Assembly: GCA_031213475.1 (NCBI GenBank)
Contig: JARUPZ010000017.1
Coordinates: forward strand, 2,423,920-2,487,919
Direction: 5' to 3'
DNA from: Nereocystis luetkeana
Taxonomy: Eukaryota; Sar; Phaeophyceae; Laminariales; Laminariaceae
Length of the DNA: 64,000 nucleotides
Below the pieces are notes generated by a model. It worked only from the letters and a program-made list of their open reading frames with translations. It had not been told where the DNA came from and made no database searches. This document shows positions 58,801-63,365 of this stretch, one piece after another. The position numbers and the translations under genes are program-made. Position 1 is the stretch's first letter. Every line of letters starts with the position of its first letter.

Positions 58801-61800
58801 CCCTGCCCCCCCCTCCCCCCCATCGACGGACAATGCTTACGGTCGGTGTGATTATGATGATGTGTGAAGCTTGCGCGTGACTTGATGGAGGACGGGAGGT
58901 GCGGACGGTCCCACGACATCGCCAAGAGTTTCGGCATCAAGGTCTCCGACACCGACCCTTTCTGGAAGGACCGGACGTTCCTCGAACTCAATTTCGCCGT
59001 GAGTTTATACGGACCAACGGCCCTCCGTTCATCTACTGTAGCCCTCTTACGGGGGACCATAGTTAATAGGACCAAATATTGTGAGTAGAAATGGTTGAGT
59101 ATATAGGTTTTTATGTATACCACAGGTCCTATGAACTATGGCCCCCCGTAATAGTAGATACATATGTGCGCGTGCGTAATCGAAGTATCGCACACAGCTT
59201 GCACATACTGTGTAGTTTACACGAAATCCTCGATCCCACACTTGACGGTATTTATTTCTACAGGTAGAGATACCATGCGCGTTCTTAGTAGGGTAAACCA
59301 GGTATACTCTAAGGTATTCGGGTTTCCAACGAACGAACTGATGAATATCGAGGTAAACATCAGACCGACGCACAATCACTACGTACGTACCTCCCAGCAT
59401 ATGTATGAGATGTTCCAAGAAGTGTTTTGTTTTATGTTCTACGCGTGATTCGGAACTTCTTACTGTTTGTTTCAAAGGCGGGCTTCGAAGCGTACCCGTT
59501 ACTACGTGGGATCATAGTAAATAGGACCAAATGTTGTTCGAAAAAATAGGTAAATATATACGCTTTTGTGTGTACCGTAGGTCCTATTTACTATGGTCCC
59601 CCGTAACAGTGGTTGTTATAGTTGGTTCGGGCTGAGCGATCGAGCGATTATTGGCACAGTCTGCTGGAAACAAACTACTGTAGTAGTCATAACTCAAGCC
59701 ACGAAGTTTTTGTGGAGAAAACAGCAATCAGGACCAAATGGGCGTAATAAGAATACTACAACTTTATAAGGTTTTGTGTGTATGATGGGTCCTGATTACT
59801 GTAATCCCCCTTGCCAGTTGTCTTCGCCCACCCGTACCCCTGCCTATAATATCACAGGCTCATTCGCACGAGTGATAGACTTGTTTTTGACCGCGAGAGG
59901 AAACGCCAAAACAAAAAATGTTTCCCTTCGTCAAACAACACACGTACACCCACCGCCGCCCCGACGGAAGCTGGTGCACTCCTTCCGAAAGAGAGGGGGG
60001 TCTGTCTCCCTTTCAGTCTGTTGCACGCAAAGAGGAAAAGTCGGATGGTCGTGTTTTTATCGTATTGCGTCGATTTACCGGCGTATTTCCACCGGAGCCG
60101 AAGGGCTTGTGGCGGACCTCTCCGGCAAGAACGTAGTATCTGGCTGGTTCCGCTGTTTCATTCTAAGCGATCAGACATTTTTTTTTATATATTCCACGTG
60201 GCGACAAGTTATCGACGTATATCCAATAAAACAAACGATTTCCTTCGAACGGACACGGCGCCTCCATTTCAGTGGTCCGATTCTACCCAATGAAACGGCT
60301 GTTGAGATTCTTTGGCGGCAAGATACAGGCGTACATCCACCAAAAACGACGTGTTTTCCCCAAAAGTCGGCGGTAGGTGAGGCACTCCTTCCAAGCGGAC
60401 GGGACCTCCGTCGTAGGCCAATACACCACCTCCCCGCAGTCGATGGCCGACAACCTCCGAGCGAAGAAGGGAGGGAGGCGATGCCCTGTGCGCGCGCCGA
60501 AACCGACGTATATACACCAAAACCGACAGTCTAACAACAAAACCCGATGTGCCGAAACCAGCGTGTCGAAACCGACGGATAGCTACCAAGCAAAGCAAAC
60601 GCACCTAACAAAGATTATTACATACTCAACCTGATGCATATACGCAGAAATCCGATACCTAACCACAAACAACCGACCGATACCCACCTAAACCGACGTC
60701 AGGTGGTGCACTCCTTCCGGAAGGACGGCGCCTCCATCGTGGACCACCACACCGCCTCCCAGCAGTTCATGACGCACGACCTCCGGGAGAAGAGGGAAGG
60801 GAGGGAGTGTCCCGCCCAGTGGAGCTGGATCGTACCACCCCTAGGAGGTTCGCTGACACAGGTTTTTCACCACGAGATGCGCCACTTCAACAAGGACCCC
60901 CGCTTCGTCTACCAGGTTAGGCGTGGTAGATTGGGTGGGGTGGGGGGTTGTGAGAGCAGAGGGCGGGGGATGTTTGATGAGTAGGGGCGGGGAGGGGGGG
61001 AGGAGGGGCTGTTGTTGCGGTTGTTGTCATTTCTACGAGGTGAACCACTGTCGTAGCCCTTAATCTGCTAGTGCTACGCGATCGCACGACAGCTTCCAAC
61101 ACCATGCTGCGATGAAATTCAGTTCTAGTCTCCGTTTCTTTCTCTTGTGTGTTCCTCCCCCTCTCTCCCTCTCCCTGTGTATCCCTCTCCTTCCATATGA
61201 CCATATCTGCCTCCCCCCGTTACTGCCCTACCGTCCTACTTGCCTCTCATCTCCCCTCGCCCTTTCCCTTCGAACCACCCCCCCCCCACCCTTCGGTTAA
61301 ACTCCTCCGCCCCCGCTAACCATTGCTCATACTGTCCGCATATTTGTATAATTCAATTGCAGGCCGAGATATACTCTGTCAAGCGCTCTACCCACTCCCC
61401 CGTTAGCTCCAGCGCAGCCAAGGTCGGCAAGGCAGCGCGGAAACGCGTGTTCGTGCTCTACGGTTCGGAAACGGGGACCGCCGAGGGTTATGCGTATCAG
61501 ACGGCGGACAGGCTTCGCGCCTTCGCCTGCCATGTGAGACATGTTTAATCACGGAGAGGCGTTGTTCAGATAGGGCAGCCGGGGGGAGAATATGAAGGGT
61601 TGGAGGAGGGACTAACCCCACAGTAGGAGTTGCACTTTTTAACCGGCATTTTCTGATCGGTTGAGCTCCTTAAGTGAACAACTACCGGGTATCCTCAAGG
61701 ACTATGATTTTACTACTATACCTGTTTTTGAACTACAGTAGCGCAAAAAAGAAGGGTCAAGTGCGGCCCTTTAACGTGGAACGCCTCCCTCTTGAAATTG

Positions 61801-63240
61801 TTTTCCATGACGTGGGACGACTTGGCATCGGAAATCTCGAAGAAATATTGTCGTACGAAAACGCCTCTCGGAAAGATCATCGATAACCCACTTCGTGATC
61901 TGCAGTACAAATTTCAAGGAATGGTACATCCCTGATATGTATGACCTGCTGTTGCTGATGTCGTCGGGATAGAACCCGCAGGGTATCCGAGGTCTAGCCC
62001 GTAGCGCGTGTGTCCAGGGTTGGGTGTGCACGAAAGATGTCAGGAGACACGTCAAGCGAGGCAAAGCGTACGCTGCCAAGGGTTTTGGGCTGGTTGTTCC
62101 GCACTAAAACCTGTTCGTTTGTGGTCGGTCGAGGCGTGTCGGGGCAAGGCTGCTGCCTGTCAAAGGGGGAACTTGCTGACTCCTGCGAGCTTTGATCTGT
62201 ACTGTACAGGTCCTGCGTAGCGTCTCATGTCGGCAGGTCAGGATCCAGATCAGTGCGGCGTGCGGAACGTTGCCCGAGGCGTTCTACGACACCCTAGATT
62301 TTCGGAGGCGCCTCACTTAAGGAGCTCCATAACATTAGCAAGTCACCCAAAAACTGATTTCCGCAAAACTCAAATTGCATCTCCATGAGCAATCCCATGG
62401 TCAAAGAATACAAAAAAATGACGTTTGTTTTTGAAAAAGCAAAAAAACAAAAAAAATGGTAATTCCGACGATTTTGGGTTAAGAACCACCTTCAATCAGA
62501 AAACATCCATGTTAACGGAAATGTGCTACCTCTATCGTGAACGCTTCTCCCCTCTACTAGTAATAGTACAACGTGTGGAACCGTTGGGACCCCTGAGGGG
62601 AGACTTTTTCACATATTGCGACACTATCATACGCTATGTGTAGGGAGCGTTCTACGATAAACGTTCGCCCTAATTTTTCTGGGGCTCCTCACGGAAGGAG
62701 CCCCATACTTCGCCCGAAAACTGACCTTCAGCAAAAATCGAAGTGCACGCCAATGAACAATCCCACATGTTCCAAGTATTTAAGAACGCTACTGTAGTTT
62801 TCGAAACAAGATTGGCATTGCGAAGATCTTGGGTTAAGGAGCCCCGTCTTTCAGGAAACGGTGTTGCGAAAAATGTGCTACCTCTATTATCGTAGGACGC
62901 GCCGTAGTGCTTTTGTGACACGGCGTGGCACGACGTTGGTTTCTTACAGGGGTGCATGAAATGGCTCGATCCCAAACTATATGTATACCCCACTTTAAAA
63001 AAAGGTCGACGTGGGTCTATGTTCTCTGGGCCGTATCGTGGACGTGAAACGCCTCAAAAAAAAAAAAAAAAAAAAGGTATCTCCTCTGGACCGTGTGGAC
63101 CTCTCGGAGCTGACGGCCCCCGACGTCCACGCCGTTCTGGTGGTGATGAGCACCTTCGGGGACGGCGGGATGCCCAACGGTGCGAAGGGTTTCTACGAGA
63201 AGGCGAAGGGGCTCAGCCCAGGGGCTCTCACAGGTCTACG
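34747..63240 (+). CDS. NOS: Globin-nitric oxide synthase fusion gene (split, 3' end outside window)
   Basis: This entry spans the gene; exons are listed separately. Known family function: NOS converts L-arginine, O2 and NADPH to citrulline and NO. The heme-thiolate oxygenase domain is fed by an FMN/FAD/NADPH reductase. Seen here: 18 exons (42,992-63,240) joining in consistent phase over about 791 codons. They encode two globin-like segments, a full NOS oxygenase domain (heme-Cys motif KCIGRIAW, substrate-site [10 protein letters not shown], pterin-region [11 protein letters not shown]) and the first part of a flavodoxin domain ([17 protein letters not shown]). Four less certain exons at 34.7-40.6 kb extend the N-terminus. 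The rest of the FMN domain and the FAD/NADPH region should lie beyond the right edge. The closest known architecture is the globin-NOS of Synechococcus PCC 7335. The NOS identity is firm; the start of the gene is not located and the globin and 5' exons could still be split differently. Confidence 0.9.
35190..35275 (+). pseudogene. Relic of an unidentified repeat-borne ORF, copy 2
   Basis: [20 protein letters not shown] is encoded here on the + strand. The DNA core GGGCGTACTGAATACGCCGA matches, inverted, the relic at 28.64-28.90 kb. It interrupts an intron of the NOS locus. Confidence 0.4.
35477..35590 (+). mobile_element. MITE family M1, copy 14
   Basis: The right arm has a 5-bp TTTAA duplication (TATTTAATTTAATATGG) and the end is CCCCCGCAGTG. 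Confidence 0.82.
35591..36867. other. Intronic or intergenic DNA, no exon called
   Basis: TCGCAG precedes a short open TCGCGGAGCAAGAAG... stretch ending at AAG|GTACCC (35,843-35,870), a possible tiny exon without other support. A hairpin of CTGCGGTAGAGGTGAC and GCGCCTCTACCGCAG lies at 36,773-36,833. Confidence 0.4.
36868..36947 (+). mobile_element. MITE family M1, copy 15, internally deleted
   Basis: About 30 bp of the left core are missing. The junction reads AAATACCAGGTAGGTTTTT, so a TACCAGGTA (36,890-36,898) sits exactly at the deletion point. Confidence 0.8.
37583..37800. mobile_element. MITE family M3, degenerate copy
   Basis: GACGGGGCTCCTTAACACAA, TTCGGGTGAGACATGGAGCT and GAAGTGAGCAGCCTCAGG match the interior order of the M3 copies at 14.0 and 48.1 kb. 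The outer ends are poor. Confidence 0.55.
38179..38481 (+). CDS. NOS gene candidate exon b (unknown domain)
   Basis: This is the longest clean exon of the 5' region: acceptor TACAATCGCAG, 101 open codons, strong donor CAG|GTGAGA, phase 0 at both ends. It encodes [20 protein letters not shown], then [40 protein letters not shown] and a Gly/Ser-rich turn before [10 protein letters not shown]. The strand-like pattern with Trp and paired hydrophobics suggests a beta-sandwich module, but no family is recognised. GC content and splice signals resemble the secure NOS exons. Joining to the next candidate (39,829, entry phase 1) fails by phase, so a small exon between them is probably missing from this model. 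Confidence 0.62.
39181..39445 (+). mobile_element. SINE family B, full copy 2
   Basis: Box B is GGGTTCGAATCTTAC. The hairpin CGTTTCTGTTGTAGAAATGC and the tail GTATTGAAACGAAGCGGGTA match copy 1. Box A is altered (AACTGAGTGAGTAGCACC). It ends in a 21-base G run. Confidence 0.8.
39462..39527 (+). mobile_element. SINE family B, truncated partner copy
   Basis: Directly after the G run, TAAGCTGGGTAATCGATCGA and ATAACACCTTCACAT repeat the SINE head, as at 27.36 kb. Confidence 0.65.
39829..39926 (+). CDS. NOS gene candidate exon c
   Basis: A strong acceptor (CATGTTTTCGATTTCAG) and a good donor (GTG|GTATGT) enclose 98 bp. In the frame that leaves at phase 0 into the next exon it reads [20 protein letters not shown] then [12 protein letters not shown]. 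That frame needs entry phase 1, which the preceding candidate does not supply. The alternative frame ([14 protein letters not shown]...) fits upstream but would hit a stop in the next exon. The splice sites are convincing; the coding assignment is not settled. Confidence 0.4.
40085..40195 (+). mobile_element. MITE family M1, copy 16
   Basis: Full length; the right end is CCCCCTCGTGATA with a small CT insertion. Confidence 0.88.
40494..40612 (+). CDS. NOS gene candidate exon d
   Basis: Acceptor GATTTGGGCAG and donor ACAG|GTAGGT bound a frame [20 protein letters not shown], Gly/Ala/Ser turn, then [12 protein letters not shown]. It enters at phase 0 and leaves at phase 2, and the split AG joins the T of the next exon to give Ser. 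The EVVIVKD strand runs straight into the globin-like segment, so this looks like the end of the N-terminal region. No family is recognised. Confidence 0.62.
40646..40666 (+). repeat. Poly-G run, 21 bases
   Basis: An uninterrupted G homopolymer starting 34 bp inside the intron that follows exon d. Confidence 0.9.
40884..40993 (+). mobile_element. MITE family M1, copy 17
   Basis: Full length with core ACCAAATATTGTTAGTTAGA. Confidence 0.88.
41264..41825 (+). repeat. Dispersed repeat R3, copy 3
   Basis: Starts at a poly-G run (to 41,280), then GTCGTACAACCGTAGACTCT, CCGGGACGGAGCACGTCGGG and GACCGCTTGTGAGGCGGGCT. It has an internal A run of about 20 at 41,691-41,711 and continues with GTTGTCTCGTAGCTTCACGG and CTACGCCAACCC. 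It lies in the intron before the first globin exon. Confidence 0.82.
42992..43142 (+). CDS. NOS: Globin-like segment 1, exon 1
   Basis: Encodes (S)[18 protein letters not shown], then [20 protein letters not shown] and [12 protein letters not shown]. The stretch [14 protein letters not shown] resembles the globin B/C helix signature (fy.rlF...Pel..lF), followed by a CD-region and the start of helix E. The acceptor is GCGCTAAG|T, entry phase 2, joining exactly with exon d. The donor is CAG|GTGGGA, phase 0. The acceptor has only a moderate pyrimidine tract (CACCCCCCTACCC). The globin assignment is by pattern and by position before a clearer globin. Confidence 0.65.
43730..43808 (-). mobile_element. 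tRNA-like retroposon, family C, copy 1
   Basis: On the - strand GGTCTTGTGGGAACCCTCG resembles box A and a D arm. GCCGGGGTTCAAATCCCGGC forms a perfect T arm with box B. The acceptor stem does not pair, so this is a SINE head or tRNA pseudogene and not a functional tRNA. Confidence 0.55.
43994..44107 (+). CDS. NOS: Globin-like segment 1, exon 2
   Basis: The 38 codons read [20 protein letters not shown] then [32 protein letters not shown] matches the helix E to EF pattern of bacterial-type globins (a hydrophobic run ending avrsLDdP). Acceptor GTTTCGCAG and donor CAG|GTGAGC are both good; phase 0 at both ends. An alternative acceptor at 43,963 would add ten residues ([10 protein letters not shown]). 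Confidence 0.66.
44408..44640. mobile_element. MITE family M3, degenerate copy
   Basis: GGGACCCTTGACCCAAAATC, GATGGCTCCTCAAGGGAGGG and GCCTCAGAAGGC follow the M3 interior order. The ends are eroded. Confidence 0.5.
45615..45863 (+). CDS. NOS: Globin-like segment 1, exon 3
   Basis: The 83 codons begin [20 protein letters not shown] and continue [19 protein letters not shown], then [20 protein letters not shown] and a helical [42 protein letters not shown] aligns with the F-FG-G region of globins (aLg..H...Gv.p.hf..v...ll..l). The position of the proximal His, four residues before the Gly, is Leu here. If the alignment is right, this segment cannot bind heme in the usual way. Phase 0 at both ends (GCAG|AGA, CTG|GTGGGT). 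Confidence 0.72.
45869..46635 (+). other. Intron with GGT/GTGGT-rich purine-biased DNA
   Basis: The + strand of the intron is dominated by GGTGGT, GGGG and GTGG runs, with a G run near 46,060-46,077. Long antisense Pro/His-rich frames come from this composition. Confidence 0.75.
46636..46830 (+). CDS. NOS: Globin 2, exon 1 (helices A-E)
   Basis: Encodes [40 protein letters not shown] and [20 protein letters not shown] before GDLWT. This is a clear globin pattern: SW near the start of helix A/B, [16 protein letters not shown] for helices B/C and the CD corner, then a helix E of the l..ll.iv.sf type. The acceptor CTCCACAG and donor ACG|GTAAGA are strong; phase 0 both ends. It continues at 47,371 with the heme-binding F helix. 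Confidence 0.87.
47371..47451 (+). CDS. NOS: Globin 2, exon 2 (F helix with proximal His)
   Basis: The 27 codons read [19 protein letters not shown] then [20 protein letters not shown] is the classical F-helix signature (lg..H...Gl.p). The His at residue 12 of the exon is the expected proximal heme ligand. Acceptor CGGAACAG, donor GAG|GTGACT, phase 0. Confidence 0.88.
47452..48449 (+). other. Intron containing an M3 MITE
   Basis: GGTGGTGGT triplets occupy 47,482-47,500 near the donor. The intron also contains an M3 MITE at 48,052-48,298. Confidence 0.7.
48052..48298. mobile_element. Palindromic MITE family M3, copy 2
   Basis: GCGTTCTACGATAGAGGTAG at the left and GTAGTAGAACGCCTCC at the right. 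Inside are AGGGCTCCTTAACCCAAAAT and GAGCTCCTCGAGCGAGGAGC. Confidence 0.78.
48450..48602 (+). CDS. NOS: Globin 2, exon 3 (G-H helices)
   Basis: [16 protein letters not shown] is followed by an Ala/Thr/Asn-rich loop and then [17 protein letters not shown]. The pattern v...Ll..L then rrlWgkaWq fits globin helices G and H, with a low-complexity insertion between them where most globins have a short turn. Phase 0 at both ends (TTTTTAG|GTG, CAG|GTGGGC). This closes the globin; the NOS oxygenase follows about 900 bp later. Confidence 0.82.
48620..49390 (+). repeat. TTGATTGG-type tetranucleotide array in an intron
   Basis: About 770 bp consist largely of TTGATTGATTGG, GGTTGGTT and variants with 4-bp phase. 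The antisense frames are long Asn/Gln/Ser/Thr/Pro repeats and are artefacts. A smaller block of the same kind lies at 50,725-50,910, in the next intron. Confidence 0.88.
49469..49580 (+). CDS. NOS: NOS oxygenase domain, exon 1
   Basis: Encodes [20 protein letters not shown] and [18 protein letters not shown]. It corresponds to the first helix of NOS oxygenase domains (..a..fl.q.y...). No Cys-x4-Cys zinc motif is present in this or the preceding exons, as in bacterial-type NOS. The donor is AAGG|GTAAAA, phase 1, which gives the Gly that begins the next exon's GTIYSEV. It sits between two tetranucleotide arrays. Confidence 0.82.
49908..50016 (-). mobile_element. MITE family M1, copy 18
   Basis: Diverged; CCAAACAACAATATACGCTC replaces part of the core and the right end is GGTCCTCCGGAATA. 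Confidence 0.78.
50205..50280 (-). mobile_element. tRNA-like retroposon, family C, copy 2
   Basis: On the - strand CCAGTGGTCTAGTGGTACCC (box A-like) and GGAGTTCGAACCCCACG (box B) are spaced as in a tRNA. CCCTCGAAAGC matches the copy at 43.7 kb. The acceptor stem is not paired. Confidence 0.55.
50926..51022 (+). CDS. NOS: NOS oxygenase domain, exon 2
   Basis: (G)[20 protein letters not shown] then [35 protein letters not shown] is the family block GTY..T.eEL.fGak.AWRNa.rC immediately before the heme ligand. Very strong acceptor (CGTTTTTTTTCAG). The donor AA|GTGAGC splits the Lys codon (phase 2). Confidence 0.95.
51219..51330 (+). mobile_element. MITE family M1, copy 19
   Basis: Full length with GTGTGTGTGTACC in the right core. 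Confidence 0.9.
51331..52266 (+). other. Remainder of an NOS intron; pyrimidine-rich stretch
   Basis: A long CT-rich tract (51,540-51,800) with CCCTCTCTC-type runs fills the middle. No exon-like frame with splice signals is seen. Confidence 0.6.
52267..52386 (+). CDS. NOS: NOS oxygenase domain, exon 3 (heme-thiolate Cys)
   Basis: Completes the Lys codon, then [20 protein letters not shown] and [26 protein letters not shown] is the conserved C.GRiqW motif. Its Cys is the axial heme ligand of all NOS, and the following Trp stacks on the heme in known structures. Acceptor GGGTTGTCAG, donor AG|GTGATG, phase 2. Confidence 0.96.
52975..53008 (+). CDS. NOS: NOS oxygenase domain, exon 4 (34-bp microexon)
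   Basis: Encodes (S)[11 protein letters not shown], matching the family block IrSAITVFPpR. The acceptor TACCCTTGAAG and donor AAG|GTGTGT give phases 2 and 0, exactly what the neighbours need. At 34 bp it is the smallest exon in the model. Confidence 0.87.
53520..53564 (+). CDS. NOS: NOS oxygenase domain, exon 5 (45 bp)
   Basis: [15 protein letters not shown], matching the family block ....dfRiWN.QLiryAGY. Acceptor GTCATCAG, donor CTG|GTAAGT, phase 0. Confidence 0.9.
54620..54652 (+). pseudogene. Truncated duplicate of the next NOS exon's 5' end
   Basis: ACGCGGTACGCCGCCTACCG and AATGACGGGCGGG match the first 33 bp of the exon at 54,961 with two mismatches. The copy has no AG immediately before it and similarity stops after 33 bp, so it is unlikely to be spliced in. 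Confidence 0.8.
54745..54854 (+). mobile_element. MITE family M1, copy 20
   Basis: Lies between the exon duplicate (54,620) and the real exon (54,961). The right end is GGTCCCCCTTAATA. Confidence 0.88.
54961..55154 (+). CDS. NOS: NOS oxygenase domain, exon 6
   Basis: [64 protein letters not shown]. The blocks RYAgYr..DGsv.GDpAn, GW.p..grFDVLPlvLq and f..Pp..v are diagnostic of NOS. Acceptor AACATCAG, donor CAG|GTGATA, phase 0 to 2. Its first 33 bp are duplicated about 340 bp upstream. Confidence 0.96.
55827..55932 (-). mobile_element. MITE family M1, copy 21
   Basis: The outermost left end is lost; the inner arm begins GGGAGACCAAAGTAAATAGG. The right end is TCCCTCGTAAAAG. Confidence 0.78.
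56091..56170 (+). CDS. NOS: NOS oxygenase domain, exon 7
   Basis: The Arg codon is completed, then [20 protein letters not shown] and AVPSIT, matching lEVpleHP....f..LgLkWyalPavs. Acceptor CCGTTCAG, donor ACCA|GTAAGT at phase 1. The lone A joins AC of the next exon to give the Asn expected in PaVsN. Confidence 0.95.
57294..57364 (+). CDS. NOS: NOS oxygenase domain, exon 8 (arginine-site Glu)
   Basis: (N)[20 protein letters not shown] then NTE. GGi.[11 protein letters not shown].TE is the NOS substrate-site signature. The terminal Glu corresponds to the residue that binds the guanidinium of L-arginine in animal enzymes. Acceptor TTGTGGACAG, donor GAG|GTAAAT, phase 1 to 0. Confidence 0.97.
58060..58200 (+). 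other. Intronic M3-like fragment
   Basis: GGCATTCTATGATAGAGGCT at about 58,065 resembles an M3 end without a partner. Confidence 0.4.
58352..58642. mobile_element. MITE family M3, diverged copy
   Basis: GCTGAGGCTTCCCGGACTGA, GAGCAATCCCACGG, ATTCCGACGATTTTTGGGTC and GTGCCCCGTCGTTTTGTAAA follow the order seen at 62.3 and 62.65 kb. The ends are poorly kept. Confidence 0.6.
58870..58998 (+). CDS. NOS: NOS oxygenase domain, exon 9
   Basis: [43 protein letters not shown]. It aligns with IG.Rnl.D..RYn.l..va..mgld......lWKDra..EiNvAV. One residue is missing relative to animal NOS between the substrate Glu and the Arg of LARD, a position linked to pterin binding in animal enzymes. The acceptor GATGTGTGAAG is weak in pyrimidines; the donor GCC|GTGAGT is strong. 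Phase 0 at both ends. Confidence 0.93.
59047..59153 (+). mobile_element. MITE family M1, copy 22
   Basis: Begins 49 bp after the splice donor of the preceding exon, the closest M1 to any exon here. Confidence 0.9.
59500..59608 (+). mobile_element. MITE family M1, copy 23
   Basis: Left end TACTACGTGGGATCATAG. The right half is close to consensus. Confidence 0.85.
59716..59812 (+). mobile_element. MITE family M1, copy 24, strongly diverged
   Basis: Only CAATCAGGACCAAAT, GGTTTTGTGTGTATGATGGG and CCTGATTACTGTAATCCCCC remain recognisable. Confidence 0.55.
59945..60702 (+). repeat. Degenerate tandem array of an NOS exon start
   Basis: Units share a leader of the type TACACCCACCAAAACCGACG followed by a copy of the start of the exon at 60,703. 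The exon-like parts are at 59,971-60,003 ([13 protein letters not shown]), 60,377-60,487 ([15 protein letters not shown]...RRCP) and, less surely, about 60,106-60,134 and 60,237-60,275. The 60,377 copy keeps an open frame for about 37 codons but lacks the VDHH motif and the W.W motif. It diverges right after the Cys-Pro, so it is read as a relic. Confidence 0.72.
60703..60915 (+). CDS. NOS: NOS oxygenase domain, exon 10 (pterin and heme-edge motifs)
   Basis: [71 protein letters not shown]. The family blocks are aVlhSf....[10 protein letters not shown].sFm, CPA.W.WivPP.sGSltpVFHqEM and p.f.YQ. The two Trp residues and the Phe of VFH lie where the tetrahydrobiopterin pocket is in animal NOS. 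Acceptor CCGACGTCAG, donor CAG|GTTAGG, phase 0. It ends the oxygenase domain. Confidence 0.97.
61363..61533 (+). CDS. NOS: NOS linker and start of FMN domain, exon 11
   Basis: A 27-residue linker ([27 protein letters not shown]) leads into [30 protein letters not shown]. The [12 protein letters not shown] block is the flavodoxin FMN-phosphate loop (..[10 protein letters not shown]..a). The linker is about half the length of the one in animal NOS and has no amphipathic basic helix of the 1-5-8-14 calmodulin type. Acceptor TTCAATTGCAG, donor CAT|GTGAGA, phase 0. Confidence 0.94.
61534..62275 (+). other. Intron, first part, no exon seen
   Basis: M3-like pieces (GGTTGAGCTCCTTAAGTGAA at about 61,660) occur. 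No frame with NOS similarity is present. Confidence 0.55.
62276..62546. mobile_element. Palindromic MITE family M3, copy 3
   Basis: GAGGCGTTCTACGAC at the left and GTGCTACCTCTATCGTGAAC at the right. The interior has CTTAAGGAGCTCCATAAC, AGCAATCCCATGG and GACGATTTTGGGTTAAG. Confidence 0.75.
62646..62902. mobile_element. Palindromic MITE family M3, copy 4
   Basis: GCGTTCTACGATAAACG at the left and GTGCTACCTCTATTATCGTA at the right. It is in the same direction as copy 3, 100 bp away, with the same ordered interior blocks. Confidence 0.78.
63077..63240 (+). CDS. NOS: NOS FMN domain, exon 12 (last in window)
   Basis: [54 protein letters not shown](R). [19 protein letters not shown] is the second FMN-binding block (lvv.STfGnGdpP.nge.F). 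The acceptor AG lies at the end of an A run of about 20 with no pyrimidine tract. The upstream frame stays open through that run as a Lys stretch, so the exact 5' border is less sure. The phase fits if the border is at the AG. Donor CTACG|GTGAGC, phase 2. The next FMN block (the fglG...Y loop) is not found to the right. Confidence 0.92.
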
Positions 63241-63365
63241 GTGAGCGAACGAACGACAAGCGTGTACTGTATAGATAAACTGATTACTTAGGTCGAGGCC
63301 GAAGTGTGTGGTGGTTACCGACCCGTGTACGCTCACGGACCTGTCGAGGATTGGCGTGGCCCATT

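Noticed and set aside
59264..59354. Exon-like segment ending in LMNIE|GTAAAC, resembling the end of the exon at 57,294 (FMNTE|GTAAAT)
   Set aside because: Only about 20 bp around the donor agree. The translated segment has no PFNGW motif, and the flanking exons already join in phase without it. It may be a very old exon copy but cannot be claimed.
60377..60487. Alternative NOS exon ([13 protein letters not shown]...)
   Set aside because: It lacks the DHH and W.W residues found in all NOS, has no matching donor after Cys-Pro and would leave out the pterin region. It is treated as a relic copy.
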